From: Pseudomonas sp. Q2-TVG4-2
GTDB lineage: Bacteria; Pseudomonadota; Gammaproteobacteria; Pseudomonadales; Pseudomonadaceae
Assembly (NCBI RefSeq): GCF_013620795.1
Contig: NZ_LGLW01000005.1
Span: forward strand, 424,212-488,211
Length of the DNA stretch: 64,000 bases
Direction: 5' to 3'
In this document: piece after piece, positions 1-11,924 of the stretch
How positions within the stretch are numbered: the stretch's first letter is position 1
How the letters are laid out: the number at the start of each line of letters is the position of its first letter
Translations under genes and position numbers: made by a program
The notes under the pieces: model-generated
What the model saw: the letters and a program-made list of their open reading frames with translations, nothing else
Told to the model about the DNA's origin: nothing
Database searches by the model: none

Positions 1-734
1 CCGAGCAGGTCGCCACAGCCATCAGCCAGATGGCCGCGACAACCCAGGAGGTTGCAGGCAACGTCACGCTGGCAGCCGAGGCGACCGAGCAAGCCAGCCA
101 GTTGGCCGCGCAAGGCCAGGACATCAGCGCCCAAACGCGCAAAGCCATTGAGCTGCTGGCTCAAGCGGTAACGGAAACCGGCGATGCGGTGTCCGCACTG
201 GCGCAGAACAGTGACGAAATCGGCACCGTCGTCGACGTGATCAAGAGCATTGCCGACCAAACCAACCTGCTCGCGCTCAACGCGGCCATCGAAGCGGCAC
301 GCGCCGGTGAAAGCGGCCGCGGCTTTGCGGTGGTAGCCGACGAGGTCCGTCAACTGGCCCAACGTACCGCTGCCGCAACAGGCCAGATCCATCAGTTGAT
401 CGAAAAGCTCCAGCTTCAGGCGAGACAGGCGGTCGAGACGACCGAACAGGGCCGTGCCCAAGCGAGCCGTGGCGTGGAGCGGGTGATCGATGCAGACAAG
501 GCATTGGAAGGCATCAGCACAGCGGTGGGGCGCATCATCGACATGACCTCGCAGATTGCTTCGGCAACCGAGCAGCAGAGTGCGGTCGCAGAGGAAATCA
601 GCCACAACGTCAGCAATATTGCCCGCCTCGCCGATCAGACCTCTAAAGACGCCCAGAGCTCAGCACTGCTCTCCGAGGACCTGGCCGCCACCGCACAATC
701 GCAGCACACCCTGGTGGAGCGCTTCAACCGCTGA
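1..734 (+). CDS. Methyl-accepting chemotaxis protein, C-terminal part (5' end outside window)
   Basis: This is the cytoplasmic signalling domain of a chemoreceptor, which passes ligand signals to CheA and CheW at the membrane. About 243 codons are present, read from base 3 to a TGA at 732-734. The highly conserved hairpin tip ([20 protein letters not shown], bases about 249-308, then [20 protein letters not shown]) is diagnostic. The flanking sequence is alanine- and glutamine-rich heptad coiled coil. The N-terminal sensor and membrane segments lie before the window, so the ligand cannot be judged. A methionine near base 30 is internal and should not be taken as the start. There is no CheR-docking pentapeptide at the C-terminus, which ends LVERFNR. 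Confidence 0.95.
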   Translation, partial: EQVATAISQMAATTQEVAGNVTLAAEATEQASQLAAQGQDISAQTRKAIELLAQAVTETGDAVSALAQNSDEIGTVVDVIKSIADQTNLLALNAAIEAARAGESGRGFAVVADEVRQLAQRTAAATGQIHQLIEKLQLQARQAVETTEQGRAQASRGVERVIDADKALEGISTAVGRIIDMTSQIASATEQQSAVAEEISHNVSNIARLADQTSKDAQSSALLSEDLAATAQSQHTLVERFNR

Positions 735-752
735 ACCGGCTTAGCAGCGCTC

Positions 753-788
753 AAACGCCCGCTCGCAGCGCCGCTGCAGCGGGCGTTT
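753..788 (+). terminator. Hairpin terminator after the chemoreceptor gene
   Basis: A perfect 11-bp stem (AAACGCCCGCT at 753-763 pairing with AGCGGGCGTTT at 778-788) with a 14-base loop begins 18 bases after the stop codon. The T run after it is short, so it is a plausible but not ideal intrinsic terminator. It also faces the end of the convergent hydrolase gene. Confidence 0.7.
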
Positions 789-808
789 GCTTTGTGGCAA
801 TTAGGCAA

Positions 809-1477
809 TCAAGGCTGACGCAAGAATGCGGCTACGACCTGCGCGGCGCTCTCCAGGTGCTGCTCGTGGGTCAGCCCTGAGCGCTTCAGCGGCTTGAGGT
901 CATGGTCCGCGGCAACCAGCCAATTGAGACGAATTGCCGGCGATAGGGAATAGCCGGCAACGGCATCCCGATCGCCCAGTGCATCCCGCTCACCCTGAAT
1001 GATCAATGTCGGCGTGCGCAGCTCAGCGAGATGCGCCACACGTGGCTTTTCCGGCTTGCCCGCGGCGTAAAACGGGTAGCCCAGACAAACCAGCGCATCG
1101 ACCGCCAGTTCATCGGCCAGCAGGCTCGCCATTCGACCGCCCATGGACTTGCCTCCGATGGCCAAACGCCCTGCGGTTTGCTGTCGCACCGAGTGGTACA
1201 CCTCACGCCATTGCTGTAGCAGCTGCGCCTGTGGGTTCGGCGGGCGCTTGCGCCCGGTCGCGCGCCGCTCAGCCATGTACGCAAACTCGAAGCGAAAGAC
1301 CGCAACACCGCATGCCAGAAGCCGCTCGGTCATCTGCTGCATGAATTCACTGTCCATCGGCGCACCCGCGCCGTGGGCCAGGATTAAGCTGGCGCAAGCC
1401 CCGCCCCGCGGCTGATCGGCCCTGATGAGCGGAATTTCACTGCCCTGCGAGTATTGATCAGCGTCAAGATCGGCCAT
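809..1477 (-). CDS. Alpha/beta-fold hydrolase, KAN-like (COG3571 type), substrate unknown
   Basis: A 222-residue cytoplasmic protein of the small alpha/beta hydrolase family. Visible elements are the oxyanion-hole region LAHGAGAPMD (residues 33-42), the nucleophile elbow GGKSMGG with Ser111, an acid in QGERD (Asp165) and the catalytic His192 in AADHD. The ATG at 1477 was chosen because homology starts near it; an in-frame extension to 1576 would run into the promoter and start of the opposite ccoN remnant. A weak AGGG precedes the chosen start. The gene is divergent from the cco region and ends near the chemoreceptor terminator. Substrate and pathway are not evident. Confidence 0.85.
   Translation of the reverse strand: MADLDADQYSQGSEIPLIRADQPRGGACASLILAHGAGAPMDSEFMQQMTERLLACGVAVFRFEFAYMAERRATGRKRPPNPQAQLLQQWREVYHSVRQQTAGRLAIGGKSMGGRMASLLADELAVDALVCLGYPFYAAGKPEKPRVAHLAELRTPTLIIQGERDALGDRDAVAGYSLSPAIRLNWLVAADHDLKPLKRSGLTHEQHLESAAQVVAAFLRQP
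1454..1467 (+). promoter_or_regulatory. Near-perfect ANR/FNR box upstream of the ccoN remnant
   Basis: TTGATCAGCGTCAA matches the ANR consensus TTGAT-N4-ATCAA at nine of ten positions. It lies about 100 bases before the first codon of the ccoN fossil, a plausible distance for an ANR-activated promoter. The site falls inside the 5' codons of the divergent hydrolase, so chance cannot be excluded, but ANR control of a second cbb3 operon is established in Pseudomonas. Confidence 0.55.
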
Positions 1478-1563
1478 ATGCCCTATCCCCATCCTTGCCC
1501 CCGCGTCGAAATAGTTGTTTACCGCAACAAAAACATGCTCGTTACCGTGGATGGAAGCCATAC

Positions 1564-1882
1564 ATGAACACAGCAAACAGTACCGCTCACGACTATAAGC
1601 TGGCCCGCCGCTTCGCCTCGCCGTGCTTCACGTGGTCAACAACCTAGAGATACCGGTCACGGCGATGTCCTACTCGCTCTATTTGGGCGCGACCGACGCG
1701 ATAGTCCAGTTGGTAGGGCCACTAATGCTGTGGGGTTCTTTCTGACTGCCCTTCCTCGGATCATGCACTTCCTCGTGTCCAAGCAGGCAGAACGCCCTGT
1801 GTATTCCTGTCGCCTGTCCATCGTTCACTTCTGGGCGCTGATCATCCTGTACATCTGGGCTGGCCCGCATCACCTGCATTAC
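1564..1882 (+). pseudogene. ccoN: Fossil of a second ccoN (cbb3 oxidase catalytic subunit)
   Basis: The start region is recognisable: a ribosome site TGGAAGCC then ATG-AAC-ACA-GCA, aligned with the intact ccoN start at 2197, and residues [18 protein letters not shown]. The text then jumps over about 155 residues to [13 protein letters not shown] (from 1623), equivalent to intact residue 175 onward. The region that should read [10 protein letters not shown], with the copper-B histidine, is frameshifted. Homology continues in another frame through [20 protein letters not shown] and WAGPHHLHY and stops near 1882. The rest of ccoN and any companion ccoO or ccoP are gone. The gene cannot make an oxidase subunit. 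KQAERPVYS resembles the orphan ccoN near 55 kb more than the adjacent intact copy (KQAGRPVYS). Confidence 0.9.
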
Positions 1883-3624
<1,742 letters not shown>

Positions 3625-3635
3625 GGAACCGATAA

Positions 3636-4247
<612 letters not shown>

Positions 4248-4253
4248 CGCACC

Positions 4254-4436
4254 ATGGATATCGGGACTCTTCGCGGTCTGGGCACCATTCTTGTTTTCGT
4301 CGCCTTCATTGGCGTCGTGCTCTGGGCTTATAGCAGCAAGCGCAAGAAAAGCTTCGATGAAGCTGCCAACCTGCCCTTCGCAGACGAGCCCGACGCCAAG
4401 AAGCGTGATGAAGAAGCTTCCAGGAGTAAGAAATAA
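4254..4436 (+). CDS. ccoQ: Cytochrome c oxidase cbb3-type, small subunit CcoQ
   Basis: A 60-residue single-span membrane protein beginning MDIGTLRGLGTILVFVAF, with a hydrophobic helix at about residues 9-26 followed by a strongly charged tail rich in Lys, Asp and Glu. This is typical of CcoQ (FixQ), which stabilises the cbb3 complex, helping CcoP associate with the CcoNO core. It sits between ccoO and ccoP and abuts ccoP directly: its TAA ends at 4436 and the ccoP ATG starts at 4437. Identification rests on position and shape as much as on sequence. Confidence 0.92.
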   Translation: MDIGTLRGLGTILVFVAFIGVVLWAYSSKRKKSFDEAANLPFADEPDAKKRDEEASRSKK

Positions 4437-5354
4437 ATGACCTCGTTTTGGAGTTGGTACATCACCCTGCTGAGCCTGGGGACCATTGCCGCACTGGTCT
4501 GGCTGCTGCTCGCGACTCGCAAGGGACAACGCCACGACAGCACCGAAGAAACCGTCGGCCATTCCTATGACGGCATCGAGGAATACGACAACCCGCTCCC
4601 GCGCTGGTGGTTCATGCTGTTTGTCGCCACGGTGATCTTCGCCCTCGGTTATCTGGTGCTGTACCCGGGCCTGGGTAACTGGAAAGGCGTGATGCCGGGT
4701 TACGAAGGCGGCTGGACCCAAGTGAAGGAATGGCAGCGCGAAATGGATAAGGCGAACGAGCAATACGGCCCGCTCTACGCCAAGTTCGCATCGATGCCCG
4801 TCGAAGAAGCCGCTCAGGATCCGCAAGCCCTGAAGATGGGCGGTCGCCTGTTCGCATCCAACTGCTCCGTCTGCCACGGCTCGGACGCTAAGGGCGCTTA
4901 CGGCTTCCCCAACCTGACGGACAACGATTGGCTGTGGGGCGGCGCCCCCGAGACCATCAAGACCACCATCATGGGCGGGCGTCAGGCTGCAATGCCTGCA
5001 TGGCGCGATGTCATCGGCGAGGAAGGCATTCGCAACGTTGCCGGGTATGTCCGCACCCTGGCCGGCCGGGAAATACCCGAAGGCATCAACGCTGACATTG
5101 AGCAGGGTCAAAAGATCTTTGCCGCCAACTGTGTAGCCTGTCATGGATCTGAAGGTAAAGGCACGGAAGCCATGGGCGCACCGGACCTGACCGATAACGT
5201 CTGGCTCTACGGCTCGAGCTTCGGACAGATTCAGCAGACCCTGCGCTACGGCCGTAACGGCCGCATGCCAGCCCAGGAGCACATCCTTGGTAACGACAAG
5301 GTGCACCTGCTGGCGGCCTATGTGTACAGCCTCTCGCAACAGTCGGAGGACTGA
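4437..5354 (+). CDS. ccoP: Cytochrome c oxidase cbb3-type, diheme subunit III
   Basis: CcoP is the membrane-bound diheme cytochrome c where electrons enter the oxidase. The 305-residue protein has two N-terminal membrane segments (about residues 4-25 and 57-76) and two periplasmic cytochrome c domains. Heme attachment sites are CSVCH at 143-147 and CVACH at 232-236, each followed by a methionine-bearing loop (QAAMPAW and NGRMPAQ). Length is normal for Pseudomonas. It is the last gene of the ccoNOQP operon; a hairpin without a T run lies 80 bases downstream, before the ccoG assembly operon. Confidence 0.97.
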   Translation: MTSFWSWYITLLSLGTIAALVWLLLATRKGQRHDSTEETVGHSYDGIEEYDNPLPRWWFMLFVATVIFALGYLVLYPGLGNWKGVMPGYEGGWTQVKEWQREMDKANEQYGPLYAKFASMPVEEAAQDPQALKMGGRLFASNCSVCHGSDAKGAYGFPNLTDNDWLWGGAPETIKTTIMGGRQAAMPAWRDVIGEEGIRNVAGYVRTLAGREIPEGINADIEQGQKIFAANCVACHGSEGKGTEAMGAPDLTDNVWLYGSSFGQIQQTLRYGRNGRMPAQEHILGNDKVHLLAAYVYSLSQQSED

Positions 5355-5433
5355 CAGGCAATCCAGGCGCGACCCACGGTCGCACCTGATGTCAGCCATC
5401 GAGGCGTACCATTTGCAGCAGGTCAGTTAAGGA

Positions 5434-5459
5434 TCCCGGTCGGCATGTATCGACCGGGA
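5434..5459. terminator. Strong hairpin between ccoP and ccoG
   Basis: A perfect 9-bp stem (TCCCGGTCG at 5434-5442 with CGACCGGGA at 5451-5459) and 8-base loop lie between the structural and assembly operons. There is no T run, so it could be a weak terminator, a processing site or an mRNA 3'-end stabiliser that sets different transcript levels for ccoNOQP and ccoGHIS. Confidence 0.5.
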
Positions 5460-5488
5460 CGCTCACCCTCCGCCGTGGTACGTATTCG

Positions 5489-6901
5489 ATGTCCGAGCAA
5501 ATCCCCGTTCATGATGTAACTCCCCCGGCCAAGGTCAACGCATCATCCGACCTCTATGCCGCTCGCGAAAAAATCTATACCCGCTCCTTCACCGGCCTGT
5601 TCCGTAATCTGCGACTCGCAGGCGGTGCGCTGCTCTTCCTGCTCTATTTCGGCACCGTGTGGCTGAACTGGAACGGCCGCCAGGCTGTCTGGTGGGACCT
5701 GCCCGAGCGCAAGTTCTACATATTTGGCGCCACGTTCTGGCCCCAGGACTTCATTCTGCTGTCGGCGTTGCTGATCATCTGCGCGTTCGGGCTGTTCTTC
5801 ATCACTGTGTTCGCCGGCCGCGTCTGGTGTGGCTATACGTGCCCCCAAAGCGTGTTCACCTGGGTTTTCATGTGGGCTGAAAAAGTCACCGAAGGTGATC
5901 GTAACCAGCGCATGAAGCTCGACAAGGCGCCCATGAGTGCCAACAAGTTTCTACGCAAATTGGCCAAGCATTCGATTTGGCTAGGCGTCTCTCTGGCTAC
6001 CGCTGTCACCTTTGTTGGCTACTTCACCCCGATCCGAGATCTGGTGCCTGATCTGCTGAACTTCCAAGTGGGCGGCTGGGCATTGTTTTGGGTGGGTTTC
6101 TTTACCCTGGCGACCTACGGCAACGCCGGTTATCTGCGTGAGCAGGTGTGCATCTACATGTGCCCCTACGCACGCTTCCAGAGTGTGATGTTCGACCAGG
6201 ACACGTTGATCGTCTCTTACGACCCGCGTCGCGGCGAGCGCCGCGGGCCACGGAAGAAGGAGGCCGACTACAAGACCATGGGACTCGGTGATTGCATCGA
6301 TTGCACCATGTGCGTACAGGTTTGCCCCACCGGCATCGACATCCGCGACGGCCTACAGATCGAATGCATTGGCTGCGCGGCTTGCATCGATGCCTGCGAC
6401 ACCATCATGGACAAGATGAACTACCCTCGCGGGCTGATCAGCTACACCACCGAGCACAACCTGTCGGGGCAGAAAACCCACCTGGCCCGGCCGCGCCTGA
6501 TGGGCTATGCCGTTGCGCTGGTCGCCATGATGGGTGTGTTCGTCTACGCAGTCACCGATCGCTCTCTGGTCAAGCTCGACGTTCTCAAGGATCGCGTGCT
6601 CTATCGTGAAAACGAGCAAGGCAGGATCGAGAACGTCTACACGCTGAAGGTGATGAACAAGGCTCAAGATGGGCAGACCTTCGTTATCGAGGCCACTGGC
6701 CTGGATGGTCTGCAGTATGAAGGGCGCAATGAGATCCGCGCCGAGGCCGGTGAACTGGTCACCGTTCCGGTGGAGCTTTCGGTTGCCCCCGAGCAGCTTC
6801 CCTCGAGCACCAACGACATCGTCTTCCACGTCAAGTCGGCGGATGATTCCTCAATCGAAGACGAAGCGGAAAGCCGTTTCATCGGCCCAAGCATTCGCTG
6901 A
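5489..6901 (+). CDS. ccoG: Cbb3 oxidase assembly protein CcoG (RdxA/FixG), polyferredoxin copper reductase
   Basis: CcoG is a membrane iron-sulfur protein that has been linked to reducing copper for cbb3 oxidase assembly. The 470-residue protein has N-terminal membrane helices, a NapH-like pair of cysteine motifs (Cys114/Cys118 in CGYTCPQ and Cys221/Cys225 in CIYMCPY), then a double [4Fe-4S] ferredoxin domain (Cys269, 272, 275, 279 and Cys293, 296, 299, 303). An immunoglobulin-like C-terminal domain extends from about residue 360. All expected cysteines are present. It leads ccoG-H-I-S; the gap to ccoP is 134 bases and to ccoH 10 bases. Confidence 0.96.
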   Translation: MSEQIPVHDVTPPAKVNASSDLYAAREKIYTRSFTGLFRNLRLAGGALLFLLYFGTVWLNWNGRQAVWWDLPERKFYIFGATFWPQDFILLSALLIICAFGLFFITVFAGRVWCGYTCPQSVFTWVFMWAEKVTEGDRNQRMKLDKAPMSANKFLRKLAKHSIWLGVSLATAVTFVGYFTPIRDLVPDLLNFQVGGWALFWVGFFTLATYGNAGYLREQVCIYMCPYARFQSVMFDQDTLIVSYDPRRGERRGPRKKEADYKTMGLGDCIDCTMCVQVCPTGIDIRDGLQIECIGCAACIDACDTIMDKMNYPRGLISYTTEHNLSGQKTHLARPRLMGYAVALVAMMGVFVYAVTDRSLVKLDVLKDRVLYRENEQGRIENVYTLKVMNKAQDGQTFVIEATGLDGLQYEGRNEIRAEAGELVTVPVELSVAPEQLPSSTNDIVFHVKSADDSSIEDEAESRFIGPSIR

Positions 6902-6911
6902 CAGGTAGCAC

Positions 6912-7415
6912 ATGAGTAATTCAGACCAAGAGAACACCCGTTGGTACACCCAGTTCTGGGCCTGGTTCGTCATTGGCATCTTGCTGATATCGGTAATTCT
7001 CGGCACCTCGATGCTTACCATCGCGATCCGCAATGCCGATACCCTGGTATCGGATAACTATTACGACGCCGGCAAGGGCATCAACCAGTCACTGGAGCGC
7101 GAGAAACTCGCCGAGCGTCTGCAACTACAAGCTCAGCTGACGCTCAACGACGAGCGCGGGCTGGCCGAAGTACAGCTGAGCGGTCACAGCGGACCGCAGC
7201 AATTGGTGCTGAATCTGCTCTCCCCGACTCAGCCCGAACGCGATCGCCGCATTGTTCTCCAGCCTCAGGGCAACGGCTTCTATCAGGGGCAGATGCAGGA
7301 GCCGGTCACCGGTAGGCGCTTCGTTGAACTGCTCGGTCGCGAGGGTGATCAGGACTGGCGCCTGTTCGAGGAAAAGGAAATCGTAAGCGGCCAGACACTC
7401 GAACTGAGCTACTGA
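6912..7415 (+). CDS. ccoH: Cbb3 oxidase assembly protein CcoH (FixH)
   Basis: A 167-residue protein with one N-terminal membrane helix (about residues 14-36) and a periplasmic domain, matching FixH/CcoH proteins that act with the CcoI copper ATPase in cbb3 maturation. The segment [21 protein letters not shown] is characteristic of the family just after the helix. It starts 10 bases after ccoG with an AGGTAG ribosome site and is followed 7 bases later by ccoI, so the genes are very probably co-transcribed. No unusual features were seen. Confidence 0.93.
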   Translation: MSNSDQENTRWYTQFWAWFVIGILLISVILGTSMLTIAIRNADTLVSDNYYDAGKGINQSLEREKLAERLQLQAQLTLNDERGLAEVQLSGHSGPQQLVLNLLSPTQPERDRRIVLQPQGNGFYQGQMQEPVTGRRFVELLGREGDQDWRLFEEKEIVSGQTLELSY

Positions 7416-7422
7416 TCAATCA

Positions 7423-9867
7423 ATGGCGAGTCCAACCCCCTGCTATCACTGCGGCCTGCCGGTCCCTGTCGGCAGCGCTTATCAGGCCCGCGTGCTCAGC
7501 GAGCAGCGGGCAATGTGCTGTCCGGGCTGCCAGGCGGTCGCAGAGGCGATCGTTCTGGGCGGGTTGGAGAGCTACTACCTGCATCGCAGCGATGCCTCCA
7601 TCAATCCCGGCGTTTTACCGCAGGCACTTACCGAAGAGCTGGCGCTGTACGACCGCAAGGACGTGCAACAGCCGTTCGTGCAGCGCCAAGGAGAGTTGGC
7701 TAGCACCTCCCTGATGATCGAAGGCATCAGCTGTGCCGCCTGTGGTTGGCTGATAGAAAAACACCTGCGCGGACTCGACGGCATCACCGAGGCCAGCCTG
7801 AACCTTTCCAGCCATCGTTTGCGGGTGCGCTGGAACGATGCGACCCTGCCGCTCAGCGAACTGCTCGCCGAGCTGCGGCGCATCGGTTACGCCGCACATC
7901 CCTACCAGGCCGATCAGGCCGCCGAGCGCCTTGCCCAGGAAAATCGACGCAGCATGCGCCAACTGGGTGTGACCGGGTTGCTATGGATGCAGGTGATGAT
8001 GGCGACCATGGCGACCTGGCCGGAATTCAATATCGACCTTTCGCCAGGGATGGCCAGCATCCTGCGCTGGACCGCCCTGCTGCTGACCACTCCTATCGTT
8101 TTCTATTGCTGCACCGATTTCTTCAAGGGTGCGCTGCGCGATCTACGCACCCGCCACCTGACCATGGACGTTTCGGTTTCACTGGCGATCGGCGGTGCCT
8201 ATGTCGCCGGCATCTGGTCGACCATAACCGGTCAGGGCGAACTGTATTTCGACGCCGTGGGCATGTTCGCATTGTTTCTGCTTGCCGGACGCTTTCTCGA
8301 GCGTCGCGCCCGGGAACGCACCGCCGCAGCCACCGCACAGCTGGTCAATTTGTTACCGGCGTCCTGCCTGAAACTTGCCGAAGACGGCCAAACGGTGCGC
8401 ATTCTGCTCAGCGAGCTGCAACTCGGCGATGAGGTACTGGTGCATCCAGGCGCACTGATCCCGGCGGATGGCCGTATCCTCAGCGGGCAGTCGAGCATCG
8501 ACGAATCGGTCCTCACCGGCGAATATCTGCCGCAGGCACGAAGCGTTGGTGACGCCGTCACCGCCGGAACACTCAACGTCGAAGGCGCGCTGACCATCGA
8601 AGTCAAAGCGCTGGGTGACAACACTCGCCTGTCCGCCATTGTCGGCCTGCTGGAACGCGCCCAGTCGGACAAGCCGCGCCTCGCCGAACTGGCCGACCGG
8701 GTCGCGCAATGGTTCTTGCTGATCGTGCTGTTGACAGCCGCTGTCGTCGGCCTCGTCTGGTGGCAGATCGACCCGCAACGCGCGTTCTGGATCGTCCTCG
8801 CCTTGTTGGTCGCCACCTGCCCCTGCGCCCTGTCACTGGCGACTCCGACCGCTCTGACAACAGCCACCGGAACGCTGCATAAACTTGGGCTATTGCTTAC
8901 CCGCGGGCACGTCCTGGAGGGGCTCAACCACATTGACACCGTGATCTTCGACAAAACCGGCACTCTGACCGAAGGACGTCTGACCTTGCGCGAGGTTCGC
9001 CCGCTGGCCGAGCTGGACGCCAGCGCCTGTCTGGAGCTGGCCGCCGCGCTGGAAAACCGCTCCGAGCATCCGATTGCCAGAGCCTTCGGCCGGGCGCCGC
9101 AGGCGGCTGACACTGTGGAAAGCATTCCCGGACTGGGCCTGCAAGGATCGGTCGCGAGACGCACGCTGCGCATTGGTCAGCCCGAGTTCGTTGCGGCCGG
9201 TTACGCGGGCACCGCTCCCGCCATTCCGGGGGGCCAAGGGCAATGGCTGCTGCTGGGCGACACGCACGGACCGCTGGCGTGGCTGGTGCTCAATGATCGT
9301 CTGCGCGAGGACGCGCCTGAGCTGCTACACGCCTGCCAACGCCGCGGCTGGAGAACCGTACTGCTATCTGGCGACAGCTCGCCAATGGTCGGCGAGATCG
9401 CCCGGCAGCTAGGCATCGAGGATGCGCACGGCGGGATGACGCCAACCGATAAGCTCGCTCATCTGCAGCGGTTACAAGCCGAGGGTTGCCGGGTGCTGAT
9501 GTTGGGCGATGGCGTCAATGATGCGCCGGTCCTGGCGGCTGCAGACATAAGCGTGGCCATGGGAACGGCGACCGACCTGGCCAAGACCAGCGCTGATGCT
9601 GTCCTGCTCAGCAATCGTCTCGGCAGTCTGGTACAGGCATTCGCTGTGGCGCGCCGCAGCCGCCGAATTATTATCGAGAACCTTGCCTGGGCGAGCCTTT
9701 ATAACGGCCTGATACTGCCGTTCGCCGCCATTGGCTGGGTGACGCCGCTATGGGCGGCGCTGGGTATGTCGGCAAGTTCGCTGTTGGTAGTGCTTAATGC
9801 CATGCGGTTGATCCGCCTGCCCGATCAGCCGCCGCCCCGACAACCGGCTCTGCCTGGCGTAGGATAA
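7423..9867 (+). CDS. ccoI: Copper-transporting P1B-type ATPase CcoI (FixI)
   Basis: CcoI exports copper across the inner membrane for insertion into the CcoN CuB site. The 814-residue protein starts with a cysteine-rich metal-binding region (CYHC at 7-10, CCPGC at 32-36), then a heavy-metal domain with GISCAACGW (Cys104, Cys107). The membrane metal site is CPC at 466-468, the phosphorylation motif DKTGT has Asp510, and the hinge is [20 protein letters not shown]. Together the N-terminal zinc-finger-like domain and operon position separate it from CopA-type detoxification pumps. No residue essential for P-type ATPases is missing. Confidence 0.96.
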   Translation: MASPTPCYHCGLPVPVGSAYQARVLSEQRAMCCPGCQAVAEAIVLGGLESYYLHRSDASINPGVLPQALTEELALYDRKDVQQPFVQRQGELASTSLMIEGISCAACGWLIEKHLRGLDGITEASLNLSSHRLRVRWNDATLPLSELLAELRRIGYAAHPYQADQAAERLAQENRRSMRQLGVTGLLWMQVMMATMATWPEFNIDLSPGMASILRWTALLLTTPIVFYCCTDFFKGALRDLRTRHLTMDVSVSLAIGGAYVAGIWSTITGQGELYFDAVGMFALFLLAGRFLERRARERTAAATAQLVNLLPASCLKLAEDGQTVRILLSELQLGDEVLVHPGALIPADGRILSGQSSIDESVLTGEYLPQARSVGDAVTAGTLNVEGALTIEVKALGDNTRLSAIVGLLERAQSDKPRLAELADRVAQWFLLIVLLTAAVVGLVWWQIDPQRAFWIVLALLVATCPCALSLATPTALTTATGTLHKLGLLLTRGHVLEGLNHIDTVIFDKTGTLTEGRLTLREVRPLAELDASACLELAAALENRSEHPIARAFGRAPQAADTVESIPGLGLQGSVARRTLRIGQPEFVAAGYAGTAPAIPGGQGQWLLLGDTHGPLAWLVLNDRLREDAPELLHACQRRGWRTVLLSGDSSPMVGEIARQLGIEDAHGGMTPTDKLAHLQRLQAEGCRVLMLGDGVNDAPVLAAADISVAMGTATDLAKTSADAVLLSNRLGSLVQAFAVARRSRRIIIENLAWASLYNGLILPFAAIGWVTPLWAALGMSASSLLVVLNAMRLIRLPDQPPPRQPALPGVG

Positions 9868-9915
9868 CTCCACGACCTTTCTGCCTCGCTTGCCGCACCG
9901 TTTCCGGAGGCCCTT

Positions 9916-10125
9916 ATGGCCGCACTTTACATTCTGATTCCCGTCGCCGTGGTTCTGGTCGCATTGGCCATCTGGGTATTTTTCTGGGCGGTCGACAGTG
10001 GCCAGTACGACGATCTGGACGGCCCCGCCCACAGCATCCTGTTCGACGAGGAAGACCCCAAGCATCGCGCAGGCATCGAGCAAGCGGAAAAGAGCAACGA
10101 CGACGGAAAGCCCGATCGTGGCTGA
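9916..10125 (+). CDS. ccoS: Cbb3 oxidase assembly protein CcoS (FixS)
   Basis: A 69-residue single-span membrane protein starting MAALYILIPVAVVLVALAIW, followed by the family hallmark GQYDDLDGPAHSILFDEE. CcoS is required for heme and copper insertion in cbb3 oxidase. It lies 48 bases after ccoI with a good GGAGG ribosome site at about 9905-9909. Its last codons overlap the next gene, whose GTG start lies at 10118, so translation of the two is likely coupled. Confidence 0.93.
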   Translation: MAALYILIPVAVVLVALAIWVFFWAVDSGQYDDLDGPAHSILFDEEDPKHRAGIEQAEKSNDDGKPDRG

Positions 10126-10843
10126 ACTGCTACCGCTGATGGTGTCTGCGCTGGTACTCGGCCTGCTGGGTGGCGGACATTGCCTGGGTATGTGCGGCGG
10201 CTTGATGGGCGCGCTAACGATGGCGACTCCGCAGGACCAGCGCGGCAAACGTTTGCGTTTCCTGATCGCTTACAACCTTGGACGGGTTCTCAGCTATGCC
10301 AGCGCGGGTCTGCTCATCGGGCTGGCCGGTTGGGCAGTCGCGAACAGCCCAGCAGCTATGGCGTTGCGCGTCGTAGCTGCACTGCTGTTGATCAGTATGG
10401 GCCTCTACCTGGCCGGCTGGTGGAGCGGTTTGACGCGAATCGAGGCGTTGGGACGGGGACTGTGGCGTCATATCCAGCCATTCGCCAGCCGGCTCATGCC
10501 GGTCAGGAGCATACCGCGTGCTTTGCTGCTCGGCGCGCTCTGGGGCTGGCTACCCTGCGGTCTGGTTTACAGTACCTTGCTCTGGGCCGCGAGCCAAGGC
10601 GACGCGCTGGACAGCGCGCTGTTGATGCTGGCGTTCGGTATTGGCACTTGGCCCGTACTGCTGGCAACCGGCCTGGCGGCCGAGCGACTTACCGCCGTAT
10701 TGCGTAAACGCGGCGTGCGGGTACTCGGCGGGATCACAGTCATTCTGTTCGGCGTATGGACGCTCCCTGGGCCCCATCAGCAATGGCTGATGGGGCATGG
10801 CAGCGGTCCGACTCAGCAGGCACCCGCCCATCTTCATCACTGA
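10118..10843 (+). CDS. Sulfite exporter TauE/SafE-family membrane protein (COG2836 type) linked to cbb3 biogenesis
   Basis: A 241-residue polytopic inner-membrane protein with about six helices. The N-terminal LLGGGHCLGMCGGLMGAL motif and later WGWLPCGLVYSTLLWA are typical of the cysteine-bearing DsbD/TauE-like proteins that follow ccoS in Pseudomonas. The GTG at 10118 is preferred: GGAAAG lies 9 bases before it, it overlaps ccoS by 8 bases, and a membrane helix follows at once. A longer frame from 9998 gives a charged, unlikely N-terminus. The paired cysteines suggest metal or redox handling during oxidase assembly, which is inference. It ends in a His-rich tail (HLHH). Confidence 0.85.
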   Translation: MAELLPLMVSALVLGLLGGGHCLGMCGGLMGALTMATPQDQRGKRLRFLIAYNLGRVLSYASAGLLIGLAGWAVANSPAAMALRVVAALLLISMGLYLAGWWSGLTRIEALGRGLWRHIQPFASRLMPVRSIPRALLLGALWGWLPCGLVYSTLLWAASQGDALDSALLMLAFGIGTWPVLLATGLAAERLTAVLRKRGVRVLGGITVILFGVWTLPGPHQQWLMGHGSGPTQQAPAHLHH

Positions 10844-10899
10844 AAACGGCAAACAGGCAGCCGCACATGGCAAGCCCTGCCTCAACACCACGTATTAGG

Positions 10900-11727
10900 T
10901 CAGGGCTCTTTCGGTAATTGACGCTTGTGTGCCGATTTGTCGTAGGTCTCGACGATGATGCGGGCCGCCTCGTCGGGCACCGACCGGCCTTGCAGAAAGG
11001 CATCGATATTCTGGTAGCTCACTCCATGGGCCTCCTCGTCCGGCTTGCCAGGAGAAAGCTCCTCGAGATCGGCCGTCGGGATCTTCTTTACCAACTGCTC
11101 GGGCGCACCCAACGCGGCGGCTAGCTCACGCACCTGGTGCTTTACCAGGCCAGCCAGGGGCGTCAGATCGCAGGCGCCGTCGCCGAACTTGGTAAAGAAC
11201 CCCATCACCGCTTCGGCCGCATGATCGGTGCCGATAACCAGTCCCTGCCGAGCGTTAGCAATGGTGTACTGAGCCACCATGCGCATCCGCGCTTTGGTGT
11301 TGCCGAGCACGAAGTCGCGCTTCTCCGGCGTCAATGCTTCTAGCGCCTCAGTAGCACGTGACAGTCCTTGCACGGCGGCGCCTATGTTGATCGTATGGCA
11401 TTCATCCGGCTTGATCGTATCGACCGCCAACTGAGCCTCGTCCTCATCATGCTGCACCTGATAAGGCAGCCGGACCGCAATGAAGCGGTAGTCTTCACCC
11501 TCCCCTGCGGCACGCATGCCTTCCACCGCACGTTGCGCGAGCAGGCCTGCCGTGGTCGAGTCAACTCCGCCACTGATTCCCAAAACCAGGGTCTTCAGAC
11601 CGGATTCGCGCAGGCAGGCTTGGATAAAGGCGACTCGCCGGTCGATCTCGGCCTGTACAGCGGCAAAACTATCGAAGGGTGGGCGAACATGGAGTGCGGC
11701 AGCGATCTCTTGCTGGCGGCTGTGCAT
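10900..11727 (-). CDS. nadE: NH3-dependent NAD+ synthetase
   Basis: NadE makes NAD from nicotinate adenine dinucleotide, ATP and ammonia in the cytoplasm. The 275-residue length fits the single-domain, ammonia-dependent class, with no glutaminase domain. The ATP pyrophosphatase P-loop is [10 protein letters not shown] at residues 52-61. Other matches include the GNTKARMRM stretch, the [19 protein letters not shown] loop and the C-terminal [17 protein letters not shown] region. The ATG at 11727 is preceded by AGGAGA. It is transcribed away from the hemN fossil. In P. aeruginosa nadE is, from memory, elsewhere, so its presence beside decayed hemN suggests rearrangement here. Confidence 0.95.
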   Translation of the reverse strand: MHSRQQEIAAALHVRPPFDSFAAVQAEIDRRVAFIQACLRESGLKTLVLGISGGVDSTTAGLLAQRAVEGMRAAGEGEDYRFIAVRLPYQVQHDEDEAQLAVDTIKPDECHTINIGAAVQGLSRATEALEALTPEKRDFVLGNTKARMRMVAQYTIANARQGLVIGTDHAAEAVMGFFTKFGDGACDLTPLAGLVKHQVRELAAALGAPEQLVKKIPTADLEELSPGKPDEEAHGVSYQNIDAFLQGRSVPDEAARIIVETYDKSAHKRQLPKEP

Positions 11728-11854
11728 GAATTTCTCCTGTGCGGATGGACGATTCGGTTCGGGCTCCTAGTTTGACTAATCCGACCACAATTCAGCGAAT
11801 AAATCTCCCTTTCCTGGCACCGATGTCAGAGTCGGCCGCAGCGTCAAGGCTCGC

Positions 11855-11868
11855 TTGATACAGATCAA
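11855..11868 (+). promoter_or_regulatory. Perfect ANR/FNR box upstream of the hemN remnant
   Basis: TTGATACAGATCAA is an exact match to TTGAT-N4-ATCAA, centred about 63 bases before the hemN remnant start. ANR activation of hemN at low oxygen is established in Pseudomonas. Here the box survives although both the gene it served and the neighbouring anr are broken. Confidence 0.88.
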
Positions 11869-11924
11869 GTCTAGTCAGTCGTCCCACCCTAGAATCCCGT
11901 CACTGCATTCAATTCGACAACGTG

